The translations under genes and the position numbers were made by a program. The notes below the pieces were generated by a model. The model had not been told where the DNA came from. It did not search any database and saw nothing but the letters and a program-made list of their open reading frames with translations. From Carex sylvatica (taxonomy: Eukaryota > Streptophyta > Magnoliopsida > Poales > Cyperaceae), in assembly GCA_964058845.1 (NCBI GenBank), contig CAXKVR010000089.1:186001-250000 (forward strand): a DNA stretch of 64,000 bases, read 5' to 3'. Below are positions 24,721-34,988 of this stretch, one piece after another (positions within the stretch are counted from its first letter, which is position 1; every line of letters begins with the position of its first letter).

Positions 24721-25711
24721 TAATTTCATCATCTTCAAATGCGGCATCTTCAGTTGCGGTATCGACTGTATCTCTTCGTTCGTCACTTAATTAAGTCAAC
24801 ACTCTCGCTACCTTCACCTTCTTCAAGTTCAACCAGGTCATCGCGACATCATCAGTTGCGGCATGAAATTCTGTAGGGGAAGACATTCTACAATCATTAA
24901 CTGGACGGGGCCGACAAAGACGTGCTGCGCACACTGTTTGAAGATTGACGTACCACAAAGATATTTAATAATGTCAATGCATTTTGCTATTCTTGTAAAT
25001 TACAATACCAACATATTCATCAATCATCAAAACAGAACCAACATACCTATATTTATATTTTCAGGAAACAATTTAAATTTTAATATGTTTTTAATTATCC
25101 GAATTATATTTGTATCTGTATTCATATTCATCTGATATCTGATCCGTATCCGTATCCGTTTAAAATATGATTCGTATTTGTATCCGAGACTATCTGCATC
25201 TGTATGCATATCTAAAAAATTATAATGGATGAGTATACAATTTAATTACTATAGCGGCGACATCCCGAAGGATAAGGCGGCTCCTCTCTAAAAGGAGCCT
25301 TTCCCTTCAACGGCGGCTAGGGTTACACAGCTGTGTGGTGAGCGCTCAAGTTCAAAGCTGCGGGGTGAGCATTAAGCGACTAGGGTTAAAACCTAAAAAT
25401 CAAGAAACTTATTGCATTTCTCTTTTTTACATTGTGAAATTTGCAAAGAATCACCTTTTAGTAAACGGCAACAAAGATCAACAGATAACGTGCAGGTAGG
25501 AGTTAGGACATTTACCCGGCCTCCAAGAATTAATCTAATTGAACTCTAAAGAATTATTTCGAAAATTAAACTCTAAAGAAAGTTTCTTCATGTCCAGTAT
25601 AGATAATAAGATGAGATCGATATATTGTGGCACACAAATCAATGACGTCTTAATAATTGGAACAATATTTGGTTGCACATTAAAAACACTAATCACATAG
25701 ACAGAGGAAAT

Positions 25712-25714
<3 letters not shown>
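24721..25714. promoter_or_regulatory. Upstream region of CYP96A copy A
   Basis: Bases 25065-25215 hold repeated TATCCGTATCCG/GTATTTGTATCCGA strings like the subterminal motifs of the hAT-like MITE. Bases 25260-25710 are nearly identical in unit B (56960-57420) and form the probable promoter of the P450 gene. A short inverted repeat GCGGCTCC...GGAGCC lies at about 25279-25310. No binding site can be assigned. Confidence 0.4.

Positions 25715-25743
<29 letters not shown>
25715..25743. repeat. (TA)14 microsatellite upstream of the P450 start
   Basis: Twenty-nine bases of alternating TA end nine bases before the first ATG. Unit B has 23 bases (57422-57444). It could act as a TATA-like region, or simply be a variable repeat in the 5' leader. 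Confidence 0.85.
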
Positions 25744-25745
<2 letters not shown>

Positions 25746-25751
25746 AAGCCA

Positions 25752-27314
25752 ATGCACATCCTCTCTATCTCAACCTGGAAAACAATGGCCTGGCCATCTC
25801 TTTCTCCTCTGGAGCTTATGTTCTCCATTCTTTGCCTCCTTCTTTTCCTCTATTACTACCATAACTTTGTCTCCTCTCGAAACAAACAACCTAATGTTCC
25901 GGTGTATTGGCCATTAGTGGGAATGATGCCGTCAGTAATATTAAATCTCCACAATTTACATGCGTGGACAACCGACATCCTATGTAGGTGCCATTGCAAC
26001 TTCTATTTCCGTGGTGGATGGTTTGCAGGCATGAATCTCTTTGGCACATGTGATCCCTTGAACATAAAACATATCTTCACATCAAATTTCCAAAACTATC
26101 CTAAAGGGAAGGAGTTTTTGGAGATATTCGATGTACTTGGTGATGGCATCGTTAATTCTGATGATGACATATGGCGGTCTCAACGTGTTAAGCAACAAAT
26201 GTTATTATCCCACTCCTGCTTCCGTGCCTATGTGGCACAGTCAAGCCGGGACATAGTGGAACAGGCACTCCTCCCATTCTTGGCCCATGCATCCAAGCAA
26301 GGTCAAGCTATAGACATGCAAGATGTGTTTATGCGGTTAACTTTCGACATGACTACCAAATTAGTCATTGGTGCCGATTTTAAGAGCCTCTCTATCGGGT
26401 TACCGACTGTACCTTTTGCTCAAGCAATGGATTACGCCATGGAGAGTTTGTTATTTCGGCATGCCATGCCGGTGGCTGTGTGGAAGCTTTTACGGAGACT
26501 AAATATGGGAAGAGAAAAGAAGCTAGCTGATGCAAGGAGAGTGATTGATCAATTTGTTGAAGAAGCAATTGAGAAAAAGAGAGCCCAGCATAAGGCAGCA
26601 AAGGGGATAGAGAACATGCCTGATTTGTTATCATCTTATATAGATGACAGCGAAACTGGCAACAGAGACAAGTTCTTGAGAGACACTACTGTCAATCTAA
26701 TGCTAGGAGGTCGGGACACAATTGGGTCTGGCCTCTCCTGGTTCCTCTGGCTGCTTACGCAAAATCGTCATGTCGAGGAAAAGATCCTAAATGAATTAAA
26801 TTCATTTCCTCGGAGCTTCACCTCTGATGGGATGGCCATATTTAATCCCGAAGATGTTGCAAAATCAGTCTACTTGCATGCTGCACTAAATGAAGCACTC
26901 CGGCTCTTTCCACCGGTTCCATTTGAGCATAAAGGGGTGTTGAAGGATGATATGCTACCGAGCGGTTTCTTGGCAACTCCAGGCGTAAAGATTCTTATAT
27001 CAATTTACGCACTGGCAAGGGTAGAGGAGGTCTGGGGAAAAGATTGCTCAGAATTCAAACCTGAACGGTGGATTTCTGACAACAACAAGTTGAAATACGA
27101 GCCATCATATAAGTTTATGTCTTTTAATACTGGTCCAAGGACTTGTTTGGGAAAGGACATGGCTTATACTCTGATGAAAGCAGCAGGGGCTGCACTGGTT
27201 TATAATTTTTATTTTGAGGTGGTAGAAGGCCATGTCATTGCTCCGAAGCAATCTATTATTCTCCAGATGAAAAATGGGCTAATGGTGAAAGTAAAGAAGA
27301 GAAGTGCTGTGTGA
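25752..27314 (+). CDS. Cytochrome P450, CYP96A family, copy A
   Basis: CYP96A enzymes are ER-bound haem monooxygenases of the CYP86 clan. CYP96A15 (MAH1) hydroxylates wax alkanes; other CYP96 members act on other substrates. The single-exon frame has 520 codons; Met12 (25785, context AACAATGG) is the likelier start, giving 509 residues, the normal length. In order: membrane anchor (21-40), proline-rich hinge (PNVPVYWPLVG, 47-57), WFAGMNLFGTCDP (90-102), YPKGKEFLEIFDVLGDGI (116-133), C-helix WRSQR (141-145), I-helix GGRDT (319-323, followed by Ile where the family has Thr), K-helix EALR (381-384), FKPERW (435-440) and the haem loop FNTGPRTCLG with ligand Cys465. All key residues are present. 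The lack of introns is normal for the family. It is 95% identical to copy B, with differences concentrated in residues 134-280. Confidence 0.93.
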   Translation: MHILSISTWKTMAWPSLSPLELMFSILCLLLFLYYYHNFVSSRNKQPNVPVYWPLVGMMPSVILNLHNLHAWTTDILCRCHCNFYFRGGWFAGMNLFGTCDPLNIKHIFTSNFQNYPKGKEFLEIFDVLGDGIVNSDDDIWRSQRVKQQMLLSHSCFRAYVAQSSRDIVEQALLPFLAHASKQGQAIDMQDVFMRLTFDMTTKLVIGADFKSLSIGLPTVPFAQAMDYAMESLLFRHAMPVAVWKLLRRLNMGREKKLADARRVIDQFVEEAIEKKRAQHKAAKGIENMPDLLSSYIDDSETGNRDKFLRDTTVNLMLGGRDTIGSGLSWFLWLLTQNRHVEEKILNELNSFPRSFTSDGMAIFNPEDVAKSVYLHAALNEALRLFPPVPFEHKGVLKDDMLPSGFLATPGVKILISIYALARVEEVWGKDCSEFKPERWISDNNKLKYEPSYKFMSFNTGPRTCLGKDMAYTLMKAAGAALVYNFYFEVVEGHVIAPKQSIILQMKNGLMVKVKKRSAV

Positions 27315-28953
27315 TCGTCTGAGTTGAGATGGACTAATCCCAGCACGGAAATAATATTACTTCTGTATGTGTGTCCGAATTAGTTCTATATATATATGGT
27401 TGTGATCTATTTATATTATCAGCACTATTTGTCAACTCAATTACTTGTATGGAGGTGTGCATGGGAGTATTAATAATACGTATGTACTTTTGGATTTACT
27501 CTATCTATTCTTAAATTATATGCTCCTTAAAACTTAATTGGGAAGAACAAAAAAATACCATATTTTGTGCTTCAATGATAAAGCTATAGCTACTTATAGG
27601 TTTGTGGGAGCAGGGTGTTCCGTTTCGCATCAACTCAAGTCTAGTTTGATGCACATCTAAACTGCTCCGGAACGCATTAAGATTCGTACCACATAGCCAG
27701 TGAGCAAAGAACGGAGCTCATCTTCTTCAATGCCTCCACTCTAGTTTTCTCTCTCTCTCTCCATCCGTTCTCGTTCCCTCAATTGAACGAACCTAGTATT
27801 TCTGTTGTTTCTTTGTCACCTCCTCTTCTTTTCTTCTTGTCGACGCCTCTGCCATCTACTGTCTAGGAACATCTATACACTAAAAATTCAAGGCTGTGTA
27901 AATTGAGGTGTCTACCCCTTCACATTCTTTGCTTGATTCTTGTTTCTCTATCTTTTTTAAAAAAAATCTTTATGTCTTCAAAAAGTCCTATTCTATTTGG
28001 AAATTTTATGATAGTTTTGTTTCATGAGACTTAAAAACCATGTGCTTTTTTGGACACGATTTTTTTCTTATTACTTCTTCAATTTGAGAGCTAGATGCGA
28101 TTGTAGAGCTCTGAGCTGTTACTGGTACCAACCATTTCAACTGACTCACTAATTTCCTATTATACCCTTGATCCTTTGTGTTTGGGAACTGGTACTGTTT
28201 TTTTGTTCACTAGTGTGGTCTTTCAGAGAGTCACTGGTACTGGTACTGATTTTTGCTCCCCTTGGTACTGTAAATGAAAGTAATGAATTATATTTTCTCA
28301 CTAGTTACTGGGTTTCACCTTACTGGTACTGCTGATTTCTCCAAACTGGTACACTGTTTTTGCCTTCATTGTTTTTTGTGTGAATTTTGTAAACCATCTC
28401 CAATACTGGTAACAAATGTGTTGTATTATGGTTTTTTTATATTTTGTTTCTTTTTGGGGTATGTGCACTGGTTCTATGTATGTATGTATGATGGCTATAG
28501 CTGTAATATAACAGCTGCAACGTATGTGCTGGTTTTTTACTGGGTTTTGGTTTGTATTTTTTTTTTATGGTTATTGTAAGGTTTATGTAGTTTTTCCAAT
28601 AGCTATGAGGCTGTGCTGAACCTTAAGTGACAGTCATGGTTAGTGGACGCACAAGCAAAGAGTTTAAAGAGTTATATATATGATAATGTCTGGATGCATG
28701 TTTGTACTGTTATTTGGGTCTTAAAGGAGTTGTGTTCTTATATCAACTCTTCTCTGTAATATTAGACTACTTTTAACTCTTGATCAATGAATGCCTACTG
28801 TTTGTCCCTGTTGAGCAATTCTTTTATTTTACTGTCTCTAGGGACAAACAGAAATGAATACACTGAAATGGCCTCAGTCACTCAGTGAAAAGGAGATAAT
28901 TTATTTAAGGAGATTGTTCAGCACACATGGTGAGTTTCCCCATGGTATTTACT
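27315..28953. other. P450 3' flank with clustered TACTGGTAC motifs
   Basis: Bases 27315-28712 match 59016-60413 with no difference found by eye. They include the P450 3' UTR and a CT-rich stretch (about 27740-27860). Between about 28118 and 28415 the palindromic string ACTGGTAC, or close variants, occurs at least eight times. A 101-codon open frame at 28274-28579 is T-rich and repetitive and is not taken as a gene. Confidence 0.6.
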
Positions 28954-29445
28954 AGATTTCGTCGGCCATTTTTATTAATATCCCTTAAAAAAAACAAAAT
29001 TTTAACAATACCCCTGTGTTTAATTTTTTTTTATTACTACCCGACCGCCAGGACCACGGGCGGTCCTCTCCCCAAGCAAACCGCCCCCCCCTCCCCCCCC
29101 CCCCGGGCGGTCCGCTATGAATATATTTTGCTCTCGCTCTCTCTTCTCTACCTCATTCTCTCTCTTCTCTGCCTCATTCCGAACCAAAAAAAAAAAAAAA
29201 ACTGCCAACCGCCCGTCTCCTGTAACGACAGGTATTATTTTATAAATTTTTTTTAATTATTACTAATTAGTCAATTACTGTAGTATTAATTAGTATTAAT
29301 GTTGAATGACTGTAGCATTACTGTAGCAACAAGTAATTTTTTTTTTTTTAATTAGCCATTTATTATTGTGCTCGTTATAATTACTGAACAATTATTATAA
29401 TACTTATAAAATTATTTTTTTTAAATGTAGTTTGTTAAGTAAAAG

Positions 29446-31632
29446 ATGTTAGTTGCACTGTATATGGGCGGCAAGCTACAAAAGGGTGTAGATGGCGTGT
29501 ATTACACGAAAGAAGCGACTTTTGACTTCAAGGTTAATGAAAATACCACATTTGAGGAACTTAAGCAGATAATATACGAAAAGACTGCTGTAAACCCCAA
29601 CATGTATGAAATAGAATTGGCTACACGGATTGACAACTCACAAAGGGGTGGGGCGGGGGGTAGACCTTACTTTGTGAGATTTTCAATAACAGATGTGAAT
29701 TTGTGAAGAGTTGTGTACACTCAATTTGAGTCCAGTGGGGTCTCCGTAATGGACATATATTTAAAGAGAGTTCCCCGAGGTGGGGCTGGACCTTCTAGTG
29801 CGGCCGGAGCTGGACCTTCCGGTTATGACAACCCGGGGTACCACCACCACTCCCCTTATGACAACCAGGGGTACCACCAGCACTCCCCTTATGACAACCA
29901 GAGGTACCACAGCCTCGGTTATGACAACTTTGGGTACCACAACTCTCCTGAAAATACTGAAGAGTTACCACCACCACTCAGACAGATACCCATAATCTCT
30001 AGATTTTCAACTATGCCAGAGTCAGGACCGGTACCCGTTAATCAAACTGATATTGATATTAATGTTGATGCTATTGATGCCATACCAGAAAGGAAAATGG
30101 AAACGGGAGATGAATACGAAGGAATTTGGGAATCCGATGACTTATCAGATGGCGATGCAATTGTACCAGGTTTATCCAGGGAAGAAAAATTCCCAATTAG
30201 AGGTCGGGGAAATAAGCATCCGGTCGCCACATTCAACGATACCACAGCTTTTGAAGAGGCAGACATTAGTTATTTTGGCCCTCGTGTTGTATACAATGAT
30301 GAACTTGCCCCAGGGCAACTTTATACCAACATAGATGAACTTATAAAAAAAATTTACGAGACTCATGTTCACGGCAACTGGGAATGTAAAATACACAAAA
30401 GGGATCGAACAAGGTTAGTTATGCTATGTAAAACTCACCCGCGGTGCGAGTTTCGCCTTTTTGCAACCCCTGCAGGTGCCGTAGAAGCATGGATGATTAA
30501 GAAGTGTGAACCACCCCATACATGCAAGTCTGCATCCACTAGGACGGACCATTCACAGCTGATGGCATCACTAATTGCCGATGCAATTGAGGAAGACATT
30601 AAGGAGGATCCATCCATGAGCATCAAGGCGGTGGCTAGAACCGTCAGACACAAATACAAATATGTAACCCCAAAATATAACAGGCTGTGGAGAGGTCGTG
30701 AACTTGCAATTTGCAGAATATTCGATAGTTGGAAGGATTCATACGGCTATCTGGCACCATTGCTCCAGGCCATAGCAAGTATAAATGTCAGTACTGTATA
30801 TGAGAGGTGGCATGGCCCCTTTTTTGATAAAGAATAAGTACTAATAGAGGGACCTCAATAATTCAAGGGCATAGCATGGGCTTTTGGTGCTTGTATCCAA
30901 GCTGTGCCATACATCAGACCCGTTATCAGCATTGATGCATGCTTCATGTCTGGCCGTTATGAGGGGAGGTTATTGATAGCATGTGCATATGATGCTGAGA
31001 ACCAGTTGTTGCCTTTGGCATTTACAATTGTTCGTAAAGAGGATGGTGAGAACTGGGGATTCTTTATGCAATTTTTAAGAAGACGGGTGATTGGGGAAAG
31101 AAAGTTTTTCTATGTGATATCAGACCAGCACAAAGGAATAAAATTTGTGTTTGATCGTGAAGATTACGGTTGGTCAACACGTACTGGTGAGTGTGTGCAC
31201 AGGTTGTGTATGCAACACATTGCGGAGAACCTTTCCAAGGCAACCGGAAATGACAAGTGGGTTCTAGAAATATTTAGACGAAATTGTAGAAAGAAAAAGC
31301 CGAGAAGAGTGGTAGAGATGACTCGCAGTTTTGCAAAGGTATATATTACAGTTGTTTACATATATTATTGTATTTTTAGACGACGGTTTTTTAGTACAAT
31401 TGTTTACTTATATTATTTTATTTTCTTATTTTTCTGTAGTACATGCCAAAGGCAAATCTCTACTTAATGAAGGTCGGCAAAAATAAATAATCCCCGAGAT
31501 GTCAATGAAGATCTAGCATACGAGAAAATATATCAATCTCGTGATGGAGGTTGGCGTTGGGAAATTATGACCACCAACGGGTCCGAGTCGCTGAATACAG
31601 TATTCAAAAATGATGAAATATATAAGTTATAA
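29446..31632 (+). pseudogene. MuDR-type MULE transposase, broken and 3'-truncated
   Basis: One frame runs from ATG 29446 through three in-frame stops: TGA 29704, TAA 30835, TAA 30859. Domains in order: the N-terminal PB1-like region (KATFDFKVNENTTFEELKQ-like, up to 29703), a low-complexity repeat, and the MuDR DNA-binding zinc finger (LAPGQLYTNIDELIKK, GNWECKIHKRDRTR, ...CKTHPRCEF, KKCEPPHTC; about 30300-30530). Then follow SWKDSYGYLAPLLQAI and the MULE catalytic core, with Asp at 30934 (VISIDACFMSGRYEG), Asp at 31123 (YVISDQHKGI) and the CMQH motif (about 31207-31218). An intron 31339-31439 has GT-AG borders. In the next exon a small indel shifts the frame near 31485, after which WRWEIMTTNGSESLNTVFK is readable to about 31610. 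The C-terminal part with the zinc knuckle is absent. It makes no full transposase. Confidence 0.9.
29822..29950 (+). repeat. 39-bp repeat in the transposase frame
   Basis: About three and a half copies of a unit containing TATGACAACC and GGTACCAC encode YDN.GYHxHSP-type segments. This is a low-complexity linker between the N-terminal region and the DNA-binding domain. Confidence 0.8.
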
Positions 31633-31639
31633 CTTAGAG

Positions 31640-32071
31640 GAGACGGTTCTGATAGAATTACTTAGTTTTAAAACTTGGTTAGTTATAATTATGTTGTAAC
31701 TAATAACTTATTTTTGACGCCCGCAAATAAAAACCACGAAGTGTAAAGTGATAACAACATAAAAGTCATAATGAAAAAATAGAATAGTACAGTCCCAAAC
31801 ATATAATACTACAGTCCCAGAGTCAAAATACTACAGTCATAACTAAAAAAAAAAATCATCTGCCTCGTTGTTTCTTTCCGGAGGGATCCCACCTATCAGC
31901 TGCTTTGCCTTTGCGATCCCTGTGTGGCTACTGGCGCCTCTGTATCTGGCTCTGCGGACTAATATCTCCTAAGTCGTCCTCTGCACCCTCCTCTCCCATA
32001 TCCTCATGAACCTCTGTATACATGTGATGCATACCTGTGTCATCTCCCCATGGATCAAATGGTACAGATGA
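31640..32071. other. Spacer between the two MULE genes
   Basis: The two genes converge here. The missing 3' part of the transposase would be expected at this place. The sequence is AT-rich at 31640-31860, and from 31860 it probably belongs to the 3' UTR of the PMD gene. Nothing else recognised. Confidence 0.45.
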
Positions 32072-34988
32072 CTATGCATCGGCCGACTGTGTACGCATGT
32101 CCCATGGATCTTGCCCCCAGGTTGGAGGATACGTGGAAGGAGGCGGTGCGCCAAATAATGCAGAGGCAAAGCCATCTACAGTCTCCCCTGTACTCCCACC
32201 AGCCTCGTAGTCGTGCTCCATTGTATCTCCATAACGTGATCGGTGGGAGCCTATCACCTCTGCATCTGTACATACCGGGGACAGGGCATCCACGCTAAAC
32301 TCGGCATCGGCATCCCAACGAGGTGCTCCATCCTAAATTTAAATAATGTTAGATTTTCTTCATACACAGAACTCTGCAATAAATAATATAAACCGGTAAC
32401 TGACCTGGCCAAGCTCTGTCGGAACTCCATATTTATTTCTATAAGCGTTCCATCCTTGGCTATTCAACACCCAGTCGTGGAACTCCCAACCTGTGGTATC
32501 ACTTGCATAATTGAACGTTAACTTAGTTAGAACAAAGAATCGGAGGAAAATAAAATGATTGTGTGTGTCCTACTTTCAATATTAACCGAGTAATCACCTG
32601 AAGGAGGTGGCGGCATCTCATCGGCGTAGACAGGGACTCGTTCATGATTTGGATTTCGCAGTGTATCCTTTATCTCCCTCCAATTGATGTTCTCCCCAGC
32701 ATCGCGCAGCATGCCAACTAGGCGGCCATCCCAAGCACCTCTCTCCACGACTGGTGCACTGTGCTGGAGCATTTGACATCCTATGGCACGCCAAGCATCC
32801 CTCGCCATGCAGGCTAGGCTGTATCCAACTCCTCTGATGGCTGTCAATACCTGCACACAATATATTTTCATTATTATGACAATAAGAAGTGTAATTAAAA
32901 TTTATAATTTTTAATTAAAGTAGGTTTAAGTATTTACCGAGTGAGCATTGACCGGACCCCAAGGCATGTAATTCCTAGATGAATCCATCTGTCTACGTCG
33001 AAGGATGTCGCCATAATGACATGTAAGGTAGACTGACGGCATGCCGTATCTCTGAAACCATACATCATATCTCAAAGTCCCGGGACCAATACCTAATGAC
33101 TCAGGAAGTGGTGGACTCCATAAGTGCTGATCCGGATGTCGAGCCCAGTGATACTCTCGGCTGAAACGCTGGTTCCAGTCGACTTTGGGCTTAGTATGCG
33201 TCGTACTGCAAGTACAATTAATTAGAAAAACGGAAAACATTGGCAATATTAAAGTGATAATAAAATTAAGTACATAGTACTTACTTGTGGAACTTCTCAG
33301 TATCATCCTTACCCATTAGCGGGTACTCCGGGATGAAAGCATCTAACCCAAACTGTCGAGACACCCGATCGGGATAGTGGTACTCCACTATCCAGAAATA
33401 AACGACCGGTCCCTGGTAATACTAGAGTGATCTCTGCTGTAATGTGAGCTGACTCAGAAAGACGTGCTGATAGAATGGACGATATGAAAACCAATCGATA
33501 CTCGCATCTACGAGCATCTGGAGCTGACCCCGAACATAAGAAACCCCCCTACCAGTCTCTTCATAGCTGTGGTGAAGGCCCCATATGGCACCATATGCGG
33601 GGCATCTATCTGAATCAGGCACTCCCCACCGGAGAGGTGGATCTGGTATAACTGGCTGACATACCGGCAGATGTGACCACGACCAATGCTGGAGCAAAAG
33701 AAGCGGTCTGTGAAGCTGCTTGTTCCTCACCTGAAATTTTAACTTAAAATAAGAACTCGGTATTTATTCAACCTTAAATAACAACGTATTTTTAATAACA
33801 AAATTAGTACAGACTTACCAGACAAGCATGACACATGGCTCTGTATAAGTGGGCGAGAATAGCTCCACCCCAGTTCCACCTCGATGGAGAAAGCATGTCC
33901 CTCAACAGAGAGAGAAACATAATCGGGACCGCGTCACCGCTGGAGTCCACGAATATGACTGCCCCACACAAATCCAGCACATACGCCCTAGTATACCTAC
34001 AATATAAAATAATAGGTTATTTTATATAGTTAAGATTATTGTTGAATTAATAAGTTATTTTAAAAGGTGTAATGGTACCTCAAGACCGCATCAACGTCAG
34101 TAGTCTCAGGATGTATCCAATTCTGGAAGAAGTGAGAACGAAGTGCCAGCAGAGAAATACAGTAACCAGAAAACCGTAAGTCATCCTCATCCTTCTTCTT
34201 CTTCTTCAATTTCTTCTGCAGATTCTTCGGATGACACCCCAGCAACTCTGGTATCATCATCTGCAGGTCTGGATGGTCTGAGATGCCACCTATGGGGACA
34301 CCATCGATAGGTAAACCCCATAGGGCGCTCACATCAGCAAGTGTGACTGTCATCTCCCCAACCGGAAGATGAAATGTATGGGTCTCAGGTCGCCATCTCT
34401 CGGCTAGACCATGTATAAGAGATACATCGATCTTACTCTGCGGCATGGTGGCAATCTGATACAACCCAAGATTAATGAGGCATCGCTGCATCAATGGATG
34501 TGCAACAAACGGAATCTCTGACCTGCGGTGCCTCACCGTAAGCATGACATCGTCTTGTATTTATTATCAATTTGTGAGACTCAAATCGTGTCATTTTTTA
34601 GTACTATTTAACATTACGTATAAAAATTACGTACCTCAATAAATGCCAACGAGACACGGTGCTTAACATGATGGGTCCATAGAAGAGGACTGAAAGTGTC
34701 AGGATCATGCCAACCATCTCTACGCCCGGTCTGAGATGACGTACCCGCTCCAGTCGGATCCTCAAATTCCGCTCCAACCATATCCTCATATGACTGACCC
34801 GCTCCACCCAAAGACGGACCCGCTCCAGTCGGATCCACTGAGGATGGACTAGCTCCAGTCGGATCTACTGAGGACGGACCCGCTACAGTCGGATCCACTG
34901 AGGACGGACCCGCTCCAAGCGGATCCATAGCATTTGGATCCGCTCTAGGCGCTGGTGGGTCTCTCCACCATCTAGAAGATTTACGCAT
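32072..34988 (-). pseudogene. Plant mobile domain (PMD, MAIN-like) gene with a single nonsense codon
   Basis: PMD proteins such as Arabidopsis MAIN and MAIL1 are nuclear and act in transposon silencing and genome stability; related copies ride on transposons. Eight exons read by hand (minus strand): 34988-34631, 34553-34079, 33996-33819, 33730-33285, 33205-32938, 32850-32587, 32521-32405, 32332-32072. All have GT-AG borders and matching phases, 2,367 nt, 789 codons. PMD landmarks: LINLGLYQIATMPQ, LAERWRPETHTFHLPVGEMT, VTLADVSALWGLPIDG, YVLDLCGAVIF, WNWGGAILAHLYRAM, LLLQHWSWSHLP, LRWGVPDSD, ASIDWFSYRPF, VEYHYPDRVSRQFGLDAFIP, YDVWFQRYGMP. Exon 1 has a DPTGAGPSSV repeat. The only break is TAG at 33424-33422 (codon 440), where a Trp codon is likely ancestral. 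It would be intact but for that change. The exon 1 and exon 6 donors are my best choices, not certain. Confidence 0.87.
34815..34935 (-). repeat. 30-bp minisatellite in PMD exon 1
   Basis: About four copies of a 30-base unit, GGATCCACTGAGGACGGACC with variants on the plus strand, encode the residues DPTGAGPSSV in tandem. Confidence 0.85.

Larger units (their letters stand above)
11144..28712. repeat. Segmental duplication, unit A
   Basis: This 17.6 kb stretch is collinear with 41365-60413. Similarity starts six bases inside PAS2 exon 4 (ACCAATCCTACACTAATC in both) and ends at TGTACTGTTA, where unit B switches to Mutator sequence. The copies differ by substitutions of a few per cent (by eye) in most of the unit, by several transposon insertions or deletions, and by no difference that I could find in the last 1.6 kb (from about 27025). 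Both units are in the same orientation, 30.2 kb apart start to start. Confidence 0.93.

Noticed and set aside
26392..26634. 80-codon antisense frame inside both P450 genes
   Set aside because: It is a shadow of the P450 reading frame; the changes between copies follow P450 codon substitutions.
28274..28579. 101-codon hydrophobic frame, identical at 59975-60280
   Set aside because: It is T-rich and runs through the TACTGGTAC cluster. Its conservation is explained by the very recent copying of the whole flank.
28015..28884. The 870 bases missing from unit C read as a spliced-out intron (retro-copy)
   Set aside because: The ends are not GT-AG and share a short AG(T) microhomology, so a deletion is more likely.
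29020..29208. Gly- and Pro-rich frames at the MULE ends (also 36221-36596 and 61255-61537)
   Set aside because: They arise from C/G runs and purine-rich DNA of the terminal repeats; no start context or family.
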